Assembly: GCA_021851465.1 (NCBI GenBank)
Contig: JAJZDL010000002.1
Coordinates: forward strand, 1 to 43,709
Length of the DNA: 43,709 nt
Reading direction: 5' to 3'
Source: Acidobacteriota bacterium
GTDB lineage: Bacteria; Acidobacteriota; Terriglobia; Terriglobales; Acidobacteriaceae
Shown here: positions 19,886-28,642 of the stretch, in pieces
How the letters are laid out: each line of letters begins with the position of its first letter
Numbering within the stretch: the first letter of the stretch is position 1
Notes under the pieces: model-generated
What the model saw: only the letters and a program-made list of their open reading frames with translations
Databases searched by the model: none
Told to the model about the DNA's origin: nothing
Position numbers and translations under genes: made by a program

Positions 19886-20866
19886 TCATTCAGCTTCTGG
19901 AATCGACCCCGTCACATTGGCCGCGACCGAAGCGTTCACCACTGAAGTGAAGCTCGCCTGTGCTGCAACCGACGACACAGAGACGGGATTGCTGCCGGAG
20001 GCGATGAACGGTGTCAGGGCTGCCGCCGCCGTCGTGCTGGAATCGCCGCTGACGCTCGTGATCAGGCCGGTCAGGCCATCCGTGACTTCATAGTTCAAGT
20101 TATTCGCCGGAATAAGATTCATGCCCGCATAATTCGGCGAAGCCAGCGTGACCGAGGGAATGCCCCGTACCAGCGCGCGATGTTCCGACTCGACGCCGAG
20201 GATCGAAGCGCAGACCTTGGCGTAGAGGACCAGATCCGCCTGGGTCAGTTGAGTGCCGCTCGCCGCGGGGTTGGCTTGGGTTGCGCTGAATCCGTTGTAG
20301 GCCGCGGCCATCGATGCAAACTCCTCGACCGCGGTCATGTATGCCCCGATAAACGCCGTCTCCAACGCAACCAGCACCGGCAGAAACCCGGTCAGAGAAC
20401 TAAAAGTGCCAGTGGGATAGTAAAACGTCTGCGGTATGCCCGCTGCGCCATCGCCACTGCCATCCGTGGCCAGGCCCAGCAGGCTCCGCAGCAACTGAGC
20501 GTGCGCGACCTCTTCCAACAGCGCACCCTGTAGATAGGCAACGTTGATCTGGCTGCCCGTGGCGCTTACATTCGTTGCGGTGCCACCCGGCCCGGCAAGG
20601 TTTGGATCCGAGATCACCGCGCTGGTCGAAAGCGCAGTGTAGTAGGTCGTAATTGCCAGGCTCTCCGCGATCAGGGCCGCAGTGAGAATGTTGGCAGCCG
20701 TGTCAGTCGCGCCGGCCGCGGATACGGATTTGGTTGTGGCGCCGCCACAGCCTATGAATACGGCGGAGGTCGCCGCGCCCAAGCCGAACATCGTTGCGCC
20801 CGTGAGGAATGTGCGGCGGTTAACTGCGGTTTCGATACTCTGGCGAGTCTCTATTTTGTCTATCAC
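19886..20866 (-). CDS. Tat-exported ferritin-like domain protein
   Basis: 326-residue protein of the ferritin-like family common in soil bacteria. It has a Tat-type signal (NRRTFLTGATMFGLGA) followed by VFIGCGG, which could act as a lipobox. The four-helix core keeps the iron-ligand pattern: a Glu in LIAESLAITTYY, ExxH in LLEEVAHAQLLR, a Glu in ALETAFIGAYM, and a final Glu/His pair in GVESEHRALVRG. The C-terminus is low-complexity Ser/Ala/Val. I place the start at the GTG at 20866, because AAAGGAG (20876-20882) lies 9 nt before it; the upstream ATG at 20890 would put that Shine-Dalgarno inside the gene. It is divergent from a sigma/anti-sigma pair that probably controls it. Confidence 0.82.
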   Translation of the reverse strand: MIDKIETRQSIETAVNRRTFLTGATMFGLGAATSAVFIGCGGATTKSVSAAGATDTAANILTAALIAESLAITTYYTALSTSAVISDPNLAGPGGTATNVSATGSQINVAYLQGALLEEVAHAQLLRSLLGLATDGSGDGAAGIPQTFYYPTGTFSSLTGFLPVLVALETAFIGAYMTAVEEFASMAAAYNGFSATQANPAASGTQLTQADLVLYAKVCASILGVESEHRALVRGIPSVTLASPNYAGMNLIPANNLNYEVTDGLTGLITSVSGDSSTTAAAALTPFIASGSNPVSVSSVAAQASFTSVVNASVAANVTGSIPEAE

Positions 20867-21145
20867 AGTGGTCGTCTCCTTTATATCCATGTCAACGAAG
20901 CCGGAGATTCAGCCCCGTGCCTCTGGCTTCCTGCATCTAGTACGCCGGTGGCGATCGCTTTGGATTGAAGAAAAACAAATAACCGGCCTGGCGGCGAGTT
21001 GGATGCGCGGGCGCCGCACATCCGGCCTGCAAGTACACGGACTGTCGTAAGGGAGTTCTCCTGGGGGCCGCTTCCTTCTGGTACTATTCTCCAATCCGCA
21101 TATGTCCTCCAGCGCGTACATATTCCGTAGCCGAAGCGAGGCATT

Positions 21146-21733
21146 GTGACTGCGTACACGCATCGCGTCTCGGACTCGGCACTGGTCGAGCGAATGATGG
21201 CGGGAGACGAAAGTGCGCTTTCAGATCTCTATGACCGCTACTCCGGCATGCTTTTCGCGATGCTTGTGCGGGTCCTTCGCGATCCCCAGGCGGCGGAAGA
21301 GATTTTGCAGGACCTGTTTCTACAGCTCTGGCGCGGCGCAGCGCGGTTCGATGCGAATCGCGGCTCCCTCCCCGCCTGGCTTATGGTGATTGGGCGGAAC
21401 CGAGCTCTCTCGCGCCTGCGCACCCGAGAGCATCGCGAAGTTCCTGAAGATATCGAGGCATTCCCCGCGAATGCCGTGCCGTCGCCCGTCAACATCGAGG
21501 ACGACGCCGAACGAAGTTTGTTGATGGAGAAGTTGAGAACAGCCATGGCCACATTGCCCGCCGAACAACGGGAAGCTGTGGAACTGGCTTACTTTGAAGG
21601 GATGACGCAAACCGAGATTGCTGCGCGGACCGGTAGCCCACTGGGTACGGTAAAGTCCAGGGTCCGCACCGCAATGCAATCTCTCAAGCAGGTCTTCGAT
21701 GGTGGAACGGCACATCAACCCGGAAGATTCTGA
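21146..21733 (+). CDS. ECF RNA polymerase sigma factor
   Basis: 195-residue alternative sigma factor of the SigK-like ECF type. Region 2 is at about residues 20-90 (the LYDRYSGMLFAMLVRVLRD and EEILQDLFLQLWR segments, with -10 recognition in the following helix). Region 4 is at about 130-185, with the helix-turn-helix EGMTQTEIAARTGSPLGTVKSRVRTA. The start is a GTG at 21146 with GAGG four nt upstream. Its 3' end overlaps the anti-sigma gene by 35 bp, so the two are co-translated. The ferritin-like gene is divergent, 279 bp away, and is the likely target. A TACTAT at 21082-21087 might be part of a promoter, without a clear -35. Confidence 0.92.
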   Translation: MTAYTHRVSDSALVERMMAGDESALSDLYDRYSGMLFAMLVRVLRDPQAAEEILQDLFLQLWRGAARFDANRGSLPAWLMVIGRNRALSRLRTREHREVPEDIEAFPANAVPSPVNIEDDAERSLLMEKLRTAMATLPAEQREAVELAYFEGMTQTEIAARTGSPLGTVKSRVRTAMQSLKQVFDGGTAHQPGRF

Positions 21734-22478
21734 CCTATACGCCCTCGGGGCGCTGGATAGGGAAGAGAATCAGATGATCGAGGCACACCTGGGCCTCTGC
21801 GATGCCTGCGCACAGCAGATGGAGGCGGCGCGCCTGTGCGTTGCTCTGCTCGGCCTCGTCGCGCCTCCTGACGCTCCGTCCCCAGTGGTCAAAGAGGCGC
21901 TCATGCGCCGCGTCCGTGCGGACAAAGCGGTTGGTTTCGCAGCGTCGCCCCCGCTCCGTCGCTTCGCGTGGCCCACCCCCGCGCTTTCATTTGCCGCCGT
22001 CGTCCTTGCCGTTCTCTCCGGATACCTCTGGGTTCGCAACGAAAGCGCATCTCGACGCATCCAGACCCTCGGGGTGCAGCTCTCCAACGCCGAAACTCAC
22101 GCTCGCGAGATCGCACAGTCGTCTGCGAATACGGACAGCATCCTTGCCGCGCCCGGCACCATTCGCGTCGCGCTGGCGCAGCAGACCGGCGCACCGGTGG
22201 GCCGAGCGACAGTCCTCTACAACGACCGCATGGGCATGGTCGTTTTCGCCGGCCAGCTCATCGAAGCTCAACCGGAAAAGAGCTATCAACTTTGGCTGGT
22301 ACCTGCCTCCGGCGCGCCTGTCAGTCTCGGCGTCCTGTCATCCATGGATCCTGCCGCGGCCCTTACCGCCCACGTTGCGCCAGGGACAGAAGCCAAGGCC
22401 TTCGCCATCACCGTCGAACCCAAAGGCGGCATGCCTCAGCCCACCGGCCCCAAAGTGCTGGTCGGCGTTGTGGGCTAG
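21699..22478 (+). CDS. RskA-type anti-sigma factor
   Basis: 259-residue membrane anti-sigma factor expected to hold the neighbouring sigma factor. The N-terminal cytosolic part has the zinc-binding anti-sigma motif His30-x3-Cys34-x2-Cys37 (HLGLCDAC). One membrane helix follows at about residues 93-111, then a periplasmic coiled segment and an RskA-like domain containing SYQLWLVPASGAPVSLGVL and TVEPKGGMPQPTGP. The family is usually inactivated by regulated proteolysis, so the signal would be sensed outside the cytoplasm. The ATG at 21699 lies inside the sigma gene. Confidence 0.9.
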   Translation: MVERHINPEDSDLYALGALDREENQMIEAHLGLCDACAQQMEAARLCVALLGLVAPPDAPSPVVKEALMRRVRADKAVGFAASPPLRRFAWPTPALSFAAVVLAVLSGYLWVRNESASRRIQTLGVQLSNAETHAREIAQSSANTDSILAAPGTIRVALAQQTGAPVGRATVLYNDRMGMVVFAGQLIEAQPEKSYQLWLVPASGAPVSLGVLSSMDPAAALTAHVAPGTEAKAFAITVEPKGGMPQPTGPKVLVGVVG

Positions 22479-22904
22479 CAGTGGCCCCTACATCGCGCTG
22501 CGGCTTCGTCCGGCCCCAGCGGGATCGCGTACGATCGCGGGTCTCTCGGGCGAATCTCTTCGACCGCCTCGGTGGATAGGTCGGGCCACTCGTCTTCAGT
22601 TGCGCGCGCACACCTACTGCGACTACCGCGGATGATCGAGCAAAGAGATGCGTGAAGGCCCAGAAAGCAGTGCGCCTGAAGACGGCCGACAGGCCTGAAA
22701 CGGCCTTCCACAGGCCTGCAAACGCTGCATAAAACTCCCAAAACGGGGCCCGCGCCAATCCACCCCACGGCACGACACGAATCGCCAATAAAACCGCGCA
22801 GCCAATTCAATCTTCGACAAGCTCGCTAAAAGCGGTTTCCGCTTGGCGAGCAAATCCACTAGACTGTATGCAGTGCATTGCAAAGAACCCATCCGACGCA
22901 TACC
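22479..22904. other. Intergenic region before ugd
   Basis: About 426 bp without a convincing gene; ORFs here have no recognisable features. Two CAGGCCTG words (22690-22697 and 22711-22718) could pair with a 13-nt loop and may form a terminator-like structure for the sigma/anti-sigma operon. I see no clear promoter for ugd. Confidence 0.35.
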
Positions 22905-24320
22905 GTGAGCCAGCCCATACAAATCGCTGTTGTCGGGTCGGGATACGTTGGACTCGTCGCCGCTGTGTGCTTTGCCGAGATCGGCCACAGAGTTGTCTGT
23001 GTCGATAACGACCAGAAAAAGGTCGCCGCGCTTCAGTCCGGCGACACGCTCATCCACGAGAAGCACCTTCCCCAACTGCTCGAACGCTACCGCAACACCG
23101 GCGTTCGCTTCACCACCGACCTGGGCGAGGCCACCCGGCAGTGCGACGCCATCTTCATCGCCGTCGGCACGCCGCAGGGGGAGAACGGCGATGCCGACCT
23201 CTCCTACGTCGAGGCCGTCGCCTGCGAGATCGCCCGCTCGCTGACCAGCTACAAGGTCATCGTCGAGAAATCCACCGTCCCGGTCTACACCAACGAGTGG
23301 ATCCGCCGCTCCATCGAGCGCAACGGGGTCGCGCGTTCCCTCTTCGACGTCGCCTCCAACCCAGAGTTCCTGCGCGAGGGCACCGCCGTCTCGGACTTTC
23401 TCCACCCCGACCGCATCGTCGTCGGCGCGGACTCTGAACCTGCCGCCGCCCTGCTCGCCACCATCTATGCTCCGCTTACCAGCGGCGCCTACTACAAGCG
23501 CCCGGAGGCCATTGCAGGGGCCTGCTCCGCCGCACCGCCGCCCCTGCTGCACACCTCCGCCAAATCGGCCGAGATCGTCAAGCACGCATCCAACGCCTTC
23601 CTGGCCCTCAAAATCTCCTTCATCAACGCCGTCTCCAACCTCTGCGAGGCCACCGACGCGAACATCGAACAGGTGGCGCGCGGCATGGGACTGGACACTC
23701 GCATCGGCCCGCGCTTCCTCCGCCCCGGCATCGGATACGGGGGCTCCTGCTTCCCAAAGGATGTCGCCGCCTTCCGCTCCGTAGCGGAACAGCTCGGCGT
23801 CGACTTCAACCTCCTCACCGAGGTCGAGAAGATCAACGCCGAGCAGAAGAAGCGCTTCCTCGCCAAGGTCCGCTCCGCGCTCTGGACCCTGCGGGGCAAG
23901 CGCATCGCCGTTCTCGGCCTCGCATTCAAAGGCGAGACCGACGACATTCGCGAATCCCCGGCCATCGACCTGGTCGAGATGCTGCTCGCCGAGGGCTGCA
24001 CCATCGCCGCCTACGACCCCGCCGCCATGAAGCGCAGCATGGCCGAGATGCCTGCCAGCCAACACCTCTGCTACGCCGAAGACGCCTACGCAGCAGCCCG
24101 CGATGCCGACGCCCTGCTCGTCCTCACCGATTGGCGCGAGTTCGTCGCACTTGACCTCCAGCGCCTATACACCGCCATGCGCTATCCCATCGTCATCGAT
24201 GGCCGCAACCTCTTCGACCCCAAAACGATGCAGCAACATGGGTTCACCTACATCAGCATCGGCCGCCCCGCCGTCTATCCAGTGCGCGATCTCGAACTCG
24301 CCGCCTCCGCTGCCCAATAA
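22905..24320 (+). CDS. ugd: UDP-glucose 6-dehydrogenase family protein
   Basis: Oxidises UDP-glucose to UDP-glucuronate with NAD+, supplying precursors for exopolysaccharide or envelope sugars. The 471-residue product has the NAD-binding GSGYVGL near the N-terminus, EKSTVPV, NPEFLREG, and the catalytic Cys282 in GYGGSCFPKD, followed by the C-terminal UDP-binding domain (LGLAFKGETDDIRESPA). A roughly 20-residue Ala/Pro insertion precedes the KSAEIVKHASNAFLA segment. The family also includes UDP-ManNAc and UDP-GalNAc dehydrogenases, so the sugar is not certain. I chose the GTG at 22905, which starts just before the nucleotide-binding fold; no Shine-Dalgarno is evident. Confidence 0.9.
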   Translation: MSQPIQIAVVGSGYVGLVAAVCFAEIGHRVVCVDNDQKKVAALQSGDTLIHEKHLPQLLERYRNTGVRFTTDLGEATRQCDAIFIAVGTPQGENGDADLSYVEAVACEIARSLTSYKVIVEKSTVPVYTNEWIRRSIERNGVARSLFDVASNPEFLREGTAVSDFLHPDRIVVGADSEPAAALLATIYAPLTSGAYYKRPEAIAGACSAAPPPLLHTSAKSAEIVKHASNAFLALKISFINAVSNLCEATDANIEQVARGMGLDTRIGPRFLRPGIGYGGSCFPKDVAAFRSVAEQLGVDFNLLTEVEKINAEQKKRFLAKVRSALWTLRGKRIAVLGLAFKGETDDIRESPAIDLVEMLLAEGCTIAAYDPAAMKRSMAEMPASQHLCYAEDAYAAARDADALLVLTDWREFVALDLQRLYTAMRYPIVIDGRNLFDPKTMQQHGFTYISIGRPAVYPVRDLELAASAAQ

Positions 24321-24367
24321 CTCCCCCATCGACCCCCACAATCCGTCTCGCAATATAGGTCCTCTCA

Positions 24368-24499
24368 GAACCTGTCCAGAAACAGTTCTTCTCAGCGAAA
24401 ATTTACGAATTGTCATTCTGAGCGCAGCGAAGAATCCCCGTATTTCGTCGTTGCTTCTTTCCTCGGTGAGCGCTAATCCTGTAGTTTTTGGACAGCCTC
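24368..24499 (+). repeat. MITE R1, copy 2, with TCA target duplication
   Basis: 132-bp copy of the element at 4084-4225, in the opposite orientation, between ugd and dnaB. It is flanked by TCA at 24365-24367 and 24500-24502. The left end reads GAACCTGTCCAGAAAC and the right end, inward, GAGGCTGTCCAAAAAC. The centre carries the core beginning GAATTGTCATTCTGAGCG that recurs at 33411. The remaining intergenic DNA to 24679 shows nothing I recognise. Confidence 0.8.
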
Positions 24500-24679
24500 T
24501 CAGAACGGGCCACCCAGTGTCTTGTCTCAATCTTCGTCGAATTCGGCAAGATACCGCTCGAATGGGTCGCTCCTCTGTGAATAATCCTCTTCGCGTGTGG
24601 GAAAGGCCCTTGAATGCCCAATTTCAGGGGCTGTGACGAGTGTTGCGGTGTGTAGTGCGAGAGCTGAGAATAACCCATT

Positions 24680-26062
24680 ATGGCTTCTTTAGCGCAACTC
24701 AGTTCCACGGACGGGCTGCCCAGTTCGATCCACACCGAGGTCGCCATCCTGGGCGCGATGCTGCTGGACAGCGTCGCCATCAGCGACGCCACCGGAAAGC
24801 TGAAGGCCGAGGACTTCTCCCTCGACTCCCACCAGCGCGTCTACCGCGCCATGGTGGACCTGATGGCGAAGGGCCACGGCATCGACTACCTGACGGTGCA
24901 GGAGGAGCTGGCGCGGCGGCGCGAGCTGGATTCCGTCGGCGGCCCCGCATATCTCGCCTTCCTGAGCGAAGGGATTCCGCGCAACTTCAACATCGAAAGC
25001 TACGTCCAGATCGTCAAGGACAAGAGCCTGCTGCGCCAGTTGATGGGCATCTTCCACGATGGCGCGGTTCGCGCCGCGGACCAGAGCGAGGACGCCATCA
25101 CAGTCTTGGGCGACGTGGAGGCGCAGTTGGCCGAGGTTGCCGACTCCGCCATTCAGCGGGGCCTCGCCGGCATCGGCGAGATCGTCGCGGGCAGCTTCGT
25201 CTCCATCGACAAGCTCTACGAGCAGGGGCGCGAGGTGACGGGCCTGGCCACGCGCTACACCGAGTTCGACAAGATGACCAGCGGGCTGCAGGACTCGGAG
25301 TTGATCATCATCGCGGCGCGGCCCAGCATGGGAAAGACGGCGTGGGCCATCAACATCGCCCAGAACGCCGCCGTGCACGACGGCAAGGTGGTTGCCGTCT
25401 TCTCGTTGGAGATGAGCAAGGAGAGCCTGCTGCGCCGCATGTTGGCCAGCGAGGCGCTGGTCGGCTCGCGCAAGCTGCAGACCGGCTCCATGCTGCGCGA
25501 GGACCGCGGCAAGCTGATGAAGGCCCTGGAGAAACTGATGGATTCCAGGCTCTTCATCGACGACACGCCGGGGATCGCGCTGGCCGAGATGCGCGCCAAG
25601 GCGCGACGGCTGAAGCAGCAGCAGGGTCAGTTGGACCTGATTGTGGTCGATTACCTCCAGTTGATGACCGGAACCAACACCTCCGGCAGGAAGGGCTTCG
25701 AGAACCGCACGCAGGAGGTCAGCTCGATCTCGCGCGGGCTGAAGGCGCTGGCCAAGGAGATGCGCATTCCGGTGGTCGCGCTCAGCCAGCTCTCGCGCGG
25801 CAGCGAGCAGCGGGCGGGAGACAAGAAGCCCCTGCTCAGCGACCTGCGCGAGTCCGGTTCGATCGAGCAGGACGCCGACGTGGTTGCCTTCATCCACCGC
25901 GAGGAGTACTACGACCGCGACAACGAGGACGTGAAGGGACAGGCGGAGATCATCATCGCCAAGCAGAGAAACGGGCCGACGGGAAGCATCAAACTGGCCT
26001 TCCTCAACGACTTCACGCGCTTCGAGAACCTGGCGCAGGAAAGCGATGTGGGTGGATACTAA
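24680..26062 (+). CDS. dnaB: Replicative DNA helicase DnaB
   Basis: Hexameric helicase that unwinds DNA at the replication fork. The 460-residue product has the N-terminal collar domain (TEVAILGAMLLDSVAISD), a linker helix, and the RecA-like motor with Walker A in ARPSMGKTAW (about residues 212-221), Walker B in LIVVDYLQLM (about 320-329), the VVALSQLSRG segment, and the C-terminal LRESGSIEQDADVVAFIHR and KQRNGPTG motifs including the arginine finger. No intein or insertion is seen. The start is the ATG at 24680, without a strong Shine-Dalgarno. alr follows after 29 bp on the same strand. Confidence 0.97.
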   Translation: MASLAQLSSTDGLPSSIHTEVAILGAMLLDSVAISDATGKLKAEDFSLDSHQRVYRAMVDLMAKGHGIDYLTVQEELARRRELDSVGGPAYLAFLSEGIPRNFNIESYVQIVKDKSLLRQLMGIFHDGAVRAADQSEDAITVLGDVEAQLAEVADSAIQRGLAGIGEIVAGSFVSIDKLYEQGREVTGLATRYTEFDKMTSGLQDSELIIIAARPSMGKTAWAINIAQNAAVHDGKVVAVFSLEMSKESLLRRMLASEALVGSRKLQTGSMLREDRGKLMKALEKLMDSRLFIDDTPGIALAEMRAKARRLKQQQGQLDLIVVDYLQLMTGTNTSGRKGFENRTQEVSSISRGLKALAKEMRIPVVALSQLSRGSEQRAGDKKPLLSDLRESGSIEQDADVVAFIHREEYYDRDNEDVKGQAEIIIAKQRNGPTGSIKLAFLNDFTRFENLAQESDVGGY

Positions 26063-26091
26063 GGTGGCAGAGGCTTGGGACGGCGGCGACG

Positions 26092-27288
26092 GTGACCAGT
26101 TGGATTGAGGTGTCGGAGCAACGACTGGCGGGGAACCTGCGCGCGCTGATGGAGTCGGTGGGCGCGGAGACCGAGGTGCTGGCGGTGGTCAAGGCCAATG
26201 CCTACGGGCATGGGATTGAGCTCTGCTCGGTGGCCTTGGCGCGGGCCGGTGTGCCCTGGCTGGGCGTGGCCGACGCCAGCGAGGGCGCGCGGGTGCGCCG
26301 GGCGCTCGACGCGGCGGGCCTTGCGCGCATCGACCAGCCCGCCATCCTTGCGATGTGCGGCTTTCTGCCGGAGGACGTCGAGGCCATCGCAGAGCACGCG
26401 CTGACGCCCGTGGTGTGGACCGCGGAGCAGGTGGGCTGGCTGCAAGGCTCGGGCTCCGCCGTGCATGTCGAGGTGGACACGGGCATGGCGCGGCAGGGTG
26501 TCCATCCCGGCGCGGAGCTGGTGGACCTGCTGTCCGAGATTCAGGCCGCAAACCTGCTGCTGGATGGCGTGTTGACCCACTTCTGCGCGGCGGAGGTTGC
26601 GCACTCGAAGCTGACGCAGGCGCAGCAGTGGCGCTTCGAGGCCACGGTGGCGCAGGTGCGGGACAAGGGGCTGGCGCCGCGTTGGATCCATGCGGGCAGC
26701 AGCTCGTCGGTGGACAATCCGCCGCAGGATGCGCCCTGGCTGGCCAAGCTGGCGAAGACCGTTGGCGCGCGCCCGATGGTGCGCTGCGGGATCGCGCTGT
26801 ATGGATACTGCCTGCCCATCGAGCAGGGCCGGAATCGCGCATCGCAAACCTTAGATCGCGGTGGCGCGCAGACGGCGTTGCGCTCCACTCTTCGTCCCGT
26901 AATGGCCTGGAAGACGCGCATTCTCTCCCTGCGCGAACTCTCAACGGGCGAGACGGTGGGCTACAACGCAACCTTCGCCGCGCCGCGCCCGATGCGTCTC
27001 GCCATGCTTCCGGTGGGCTATGCCGACGGGCTGCGACGCGAGATGTCTTCCACCAACGCGCGCCCCGGCGGATGGGTTATGCTGCGCGGGCGCGACGCAG
27101 TGGACCGGCGCGCGCCGATCGTTGGGCGCGTCTCAATGAACCTGACAATGGTCGATGTCACCGGCATAGACGGCCTCCACGTCGGCGACGAGGTCGTCCT
27201 GCTCGGCGACGGAATCACCGCCGACGACCACGCGCGCCTCGCCGAAACCATCTCGTATGAGGTTCTCTGCGCCGTCCGCGCTGGGTGA
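26092..27288 (+). CDS. alr: Alanine racemase
   Basis: PLP enzyme that makes D-alanine for peptidoglycan. The 398-residue product has the PLP lysine Lys34 in VVKANAYGHG and the second catalytic base Tyr291 in VGYNATF, plus RVSMNLTMVDVT and the C-terminal TISYEVLCAV. An extra segment of about 30 residues (around 245-275, after GYCLPIEQG) is longer than in many homologues and partly low-complexity. The start is a GTG at 26092; no other start fits the frame between the dnaB stop and the first conserved residues, and the Shine-Dalgarno is weak. Probably co-transcribed with dnaB. Confidence 0.95.
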   Translation: MTSWIEVSEQRLAGNLRALMESVGAETEVLAVVKANAYGHGIELCSVALARAGVPWLGVADASEGARVRRALDAAGLARIDQPAILAMCGFLPEDVEAIAEHALTPVVWTAEQVGWLQGSGSAVHVEVDTGMARQGVHPGAELVDLLSEIQAANLLLDGVLTHFCAAEVAHSKLTQAQQWRFEATVAQVRDKGLAPRWIHAGSSSSVDNPPQDAPWLAKLAKTVGARPMVRCGIALYGYCLPIEQGRNRASQTLDRGGAQTALRSTLRPVMAWKTRILSLRELSTGETVGYNATFAAPRPMRLAMLPVGYADGLRREMSSTNARPGGWVMLRGRDAVDRRAPIVGRVSMNLTMVDVTGIDGLHVGDEVVLLGDGITADDHARLAETISYEVLCAVRAG

Positions 27289-27353
27289 GGCGTCATTTGC
27301 GCCAAGGTGGGGCTGGCCGTTAACATCGGGTCTGGAATGAGTGAGGTCATTAA

Positions 27354-27563
27354 ATGAGTGAAGCGAACAATGCGGCTCGCCGCACCGAAGACATTGCGCT
27401 GGATCTGCTGAAGTTTGTGGCGGCACAGGCGCATGTGGGGACGAAGGCTGCCGGTGGGACCGGCTTCGGTGTGACAGCGGCGCCCAAGCCGGAAGACCAG
27501 GTGACCGAGCTGCTGGATCTGTACTCGCGCTGCCGCCAGTCGGTTGAGGCGCCGGTGAAGTAG
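27354..27563 (+). CDS. Small conserved-looking protein of unknown function
   Basis: 69-residue soluble protein, with an amphipathic helix (about residues 11-26), a Gly/Ala/Thr-rich middle, and a C-terminal helix (about 47-60). No membrane segment, cofactor motif or signal is visible, and I do not recognise a characterised family. The ATG at 27354 has GAGG 7 nt upstream. The TAG overlaps the GTG of the next gene (TAGTG), so it is translated together with the oxidoreductase; codon use resembles its neighbours, which supports a real gene. Confidence 0.7.
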   Translation: MSEANNAARRTEDIALDLLKFVAAQAHVGTKAAGGTGFGVTAAPKPEDQVTELLDLYSRCRQSVEAPVK

Positions 27564-28642
27564 TGGGTTCTGCGCATCGAGAACGAGATGCCCGGCCGCT
27601 GCGAGTGGCGGTGGTCGGCGCCGGGGCCTTCGGGCGCAACCATCTGCGCGTCTACCGCGAGTTGGAGATGGCCGGCGCGCCCGTGCAGCTCGCGGCGGTG
27701 GTGGATCGAGATGCGGCTGCGCTCTCTGCCGCTACAGAGCGGTACGGCATCCCCGGATTCGCCTCGATCGAGGAGTGTCTTGCGGCGAGCAAGCTGGATG
27801 CGGCCTCGCTCTGCGTGCCGACGATGCATCATGCGGCCTGCGCGCGGACCCTGTTGGCCGCGGGCGTCGATCTGCTGATCGAGAAGCCCATCGCCGCCAG
27901 CCTCGCCGAGGCCGACGAGATCGCCCGTCTGGCCCGCGATCTCGGCCGCACTGTGCAGGTCGGCCACCTGGAGCGATTCAACCCCGCAGTGCGCGCGGTG
28001 CGCGGCCTGCTGCACCGGCCCATGTTCTTCGAGGTGCATCGGCTCAGCGTCTTTACCCCGCGCTCGCTGGATGTCGATGTAGTGCTGGACGTGATGATTC
28101 ACGACCTGGATCTGGTGACGAGCTTTGTCGATTCCCCAGTGCGCGAGGTGCGCGCGGTGGGGCTGCCAGTGCTCTCCGGCAAGGTGGACATCGCCAATGT
28201 GCGCCTGGAGTTCGAGAACGGCTGCGTGGCCAACTTCACCGCCAGCCGCGTCAGCACGGAGCGCGTCCGCAAGATGCGCTTCTTCCAGCCGCGCCAGTAC
28301 CTCTCGCTGGACTTCGCCCGGCAGGACCTGCTGATAATCGATGCGCCCGATGGAGCGGCATTGGCGGGGCTGGACGCGGCGCAACTGGCGGCGATGGCGA
28401 GTGCCGCAGCCTCTCTCTCCAACGCTGCAAATCCGGGCGGCGCGCCTGCGCCGGGGCTCTCGCTGCGCAAGGCCGCCGTGGAACCGGGCGAGCCGCTGCG
28501 GCTGGAGATCGAGTCCTTCGTCGAGGCGCTGCGGACTCACGCCAGGCCCGAGGTAACGGCGGAGGAGGGCCGCGCCGCGTTGGCCCTGGCGCTCCAGGTC
28601 ATCGCGGCGATTGCGGCGCACGCGCGACGCACGGGGCTCTAG
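27563..28642 (+). CDS. Gfo/Idh/MocA-family oxidoreductase
   Basis: 359-residue NAD(P)-dependent oxidoreductase. The N-terminal Rossmann fold has VVGAGAFGRNHLR (about residues 17-29), the EKPIA motif at about 111-115, and GHLERFNPAV just after. The C-terminal substrate domain includes DVMIHDLDLVTSF with the usual His. Substrates in this family are mostly sugars or sugar nucleotides. The HLERFNPAV and MRFFQPRQYLSLD segments recall members found with lipid A genes, but no such genes are here, so that is only a hint. The start is a GTG overlapping the previous stop. Its 3' end overlaps the lipoprotein gene on the other strand by 44 bp. Confidence 0.9.
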   Translation: MGSAHRERDARPLRVAVVGAGAFGRNHLRVYRELEMAGAPVQLAAVVDRDAAALSAATERYGIPGFASIEECLAASKLDAASLCVPTMHHAACARTLLAAGVDLLIEKPIAASLAEADEIARLARDLGRTVQVGHLERFNPAVRAVRGLLHRPMFFEVHRLSVFTPRSLDVDVVLDVMIHDLDLVTSFVDSPVREVRAVGLPVLSGKVDIANVRLEFENGCVANFTASRVSTERVRKMRFFQPRQYLSLDFARQDLLIIDAPDGAALAGLDAAQLAAMASAAASLSNAANPGGAPAPGLSLRKAAVEPGEPLRLEIESFVEALRTHARPEVTAEEGRAALALALQVIAAIAAHARRTGL

